From Pseudoteredinibacter isoporae (lineage in GTDB: Bacteria > Pseudomonadota > Gammaproteobacteria > Pseudomonadales > Cellvibrionaceae), in the NCBI RefSeq assembly GCF_011602085.1, contig NZ_JAAONY010000002.1, positions 62,001 through 126,000 of the forward strand: a stretch of 64,000 nt of DNA, read 5' to 3'. A program made the position numbers and the translations under genes. A model generated the notes under the pieces. That model was not told the DNA's origin and did not search any database. It worked only from the letters and a program-made list of their open reading frames with translations. Positions 63,603 to 64,000 of this stretch are shown here, one piece after another; the stretch's first letter is position 1; each line of letters begins with the position of its first letter.

Positions 63603-64000
63603 TCTTTATTCTCTGTGTTAGTTTCCCTGAAGTAGGACACTCCTGAACCTGATCTCAGCACCAAGTGCCAGCCAAGTTCCACCCCTGCAATTAAGACATA
63701 AAACAGTCACTTAGCCAATTTTACGAGAATAGCCTTTAAATTATGAGACATGCCTTGCATTCTAGCCTATGAACTTTGCATTTTTAATATTAATGTATTA
63801 ATACCCTATTGGCATAAGGCAAAGGTAGCTGGCCTAATCCGGATTAGCCATTACCAGAATTAACTAAACCTAAGCTATTTATCACTAGAATAATCAACGG
63901 GTTTGTTAAGCCGCCGTATCAAAACAACATGCTATGTTGAGTATGTACAGAGTTAGAAAGAATCAACAGGAAGCGGTCCCATTAGTAGCATCAACAAGCA
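63603..64000. other. Intergenic region at the right edge
   Basis: These 398 AT-rich bases contain no gene that I can support. They should hold the promoter of the double-FHA gene on the minus strand. A 14-base palindrome with flanking arms lies at 63830-63850. Confidence 0.5.
63830..63850. promoter_or_regulatory. Palindrome, possible operator
   Basis: CTAATCCGGATTAG is a perfect 14-base palindrome. It is extended by TGGC on the left and CCA on the right, so TGGC(C)TAATCC mirrors GGATTAGCCA apart from one extra C. It lies about 230 bases upstream of the double-FHA gene and could serve a gene beyond the window. Confidence 0.35.

Overview
The window looks like chromosome of a free-living gammaproteobacterium, most likely a marine or environmental relative of Pseudomonas (Cellvibrionales/Oceanospirillales type). 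This rests on gene content and order: lexA-sulA followed by two small conserved genes and topA is the Pseudomonas arrangement, the isocitrate lyase is the long 531-residue type, and the yafS-like methyltransferase, rnhA, dnaQ and gloB group is typical of Gammaproteobacteria. No tRNA, rRNA, insertion sequence, prophage or CRISPR array was seen.

Region 1 (1-24,480, all minus strand) is the unusual part. Its upstream operon runs FHA protein (T6SS TagH/Fha type), Ser/Thr kinase with a formylglycine-generating-enzyme-like tail, TpsB transporter, and a giant TpsA exoprotein of about 3,400 residues with nested tandem repeats. After a 630-bp gap comes a second operon: an FAD oxidoreductase fused to two cyclic-nucleotide-binding domains and a four-cluster ferredoxin, a probable diheme cytochrome b, a membrane-anchored ten-heme cytochrome c with an FHA-like cytoplasmic head, and a lipoprotein with two GlcG/HbpS-like domains that runs off the left edge. 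The first looks like a phospho-signalled surface adhesin system. The second looks like a route for electrons from NAD(P)H across the inner membrane.

Region 2 (24,900-35,400, plus strand) holds gdhA and then a compact type II secretion operon, gspCDEFHIJKL. It has no gspG between F and H, no gspM or gspN at the end, and a GspL that stops just after its membrane segment.

Region 3 (35,400-45,700) carries an LpxR-like lipid A deacylase with a LysR regulator, a diguanylate cyclase, a small protein with a possible ADP-ribosyltransferase-like motif set, aceA with its terminator, an ECF sigma factor with its DUF6768 partner, and the dnaQ/rnhA/methyltransferase/gloB group.

Region 4 (45,800-64,000) holds mltD, a TolC-family channel with a perfect CRP-type site upstream, the SOS pair lexA-sulA with tandem LexA boxes, topA and its neighbours, a universal stress protein, the ABC-F ATPase uup, slt, a glutaredoxin-like protein, a DUF5610 protein and a double-FHA membrane protein. 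Several small genes here are conserved hypotheticals without an assignable function.
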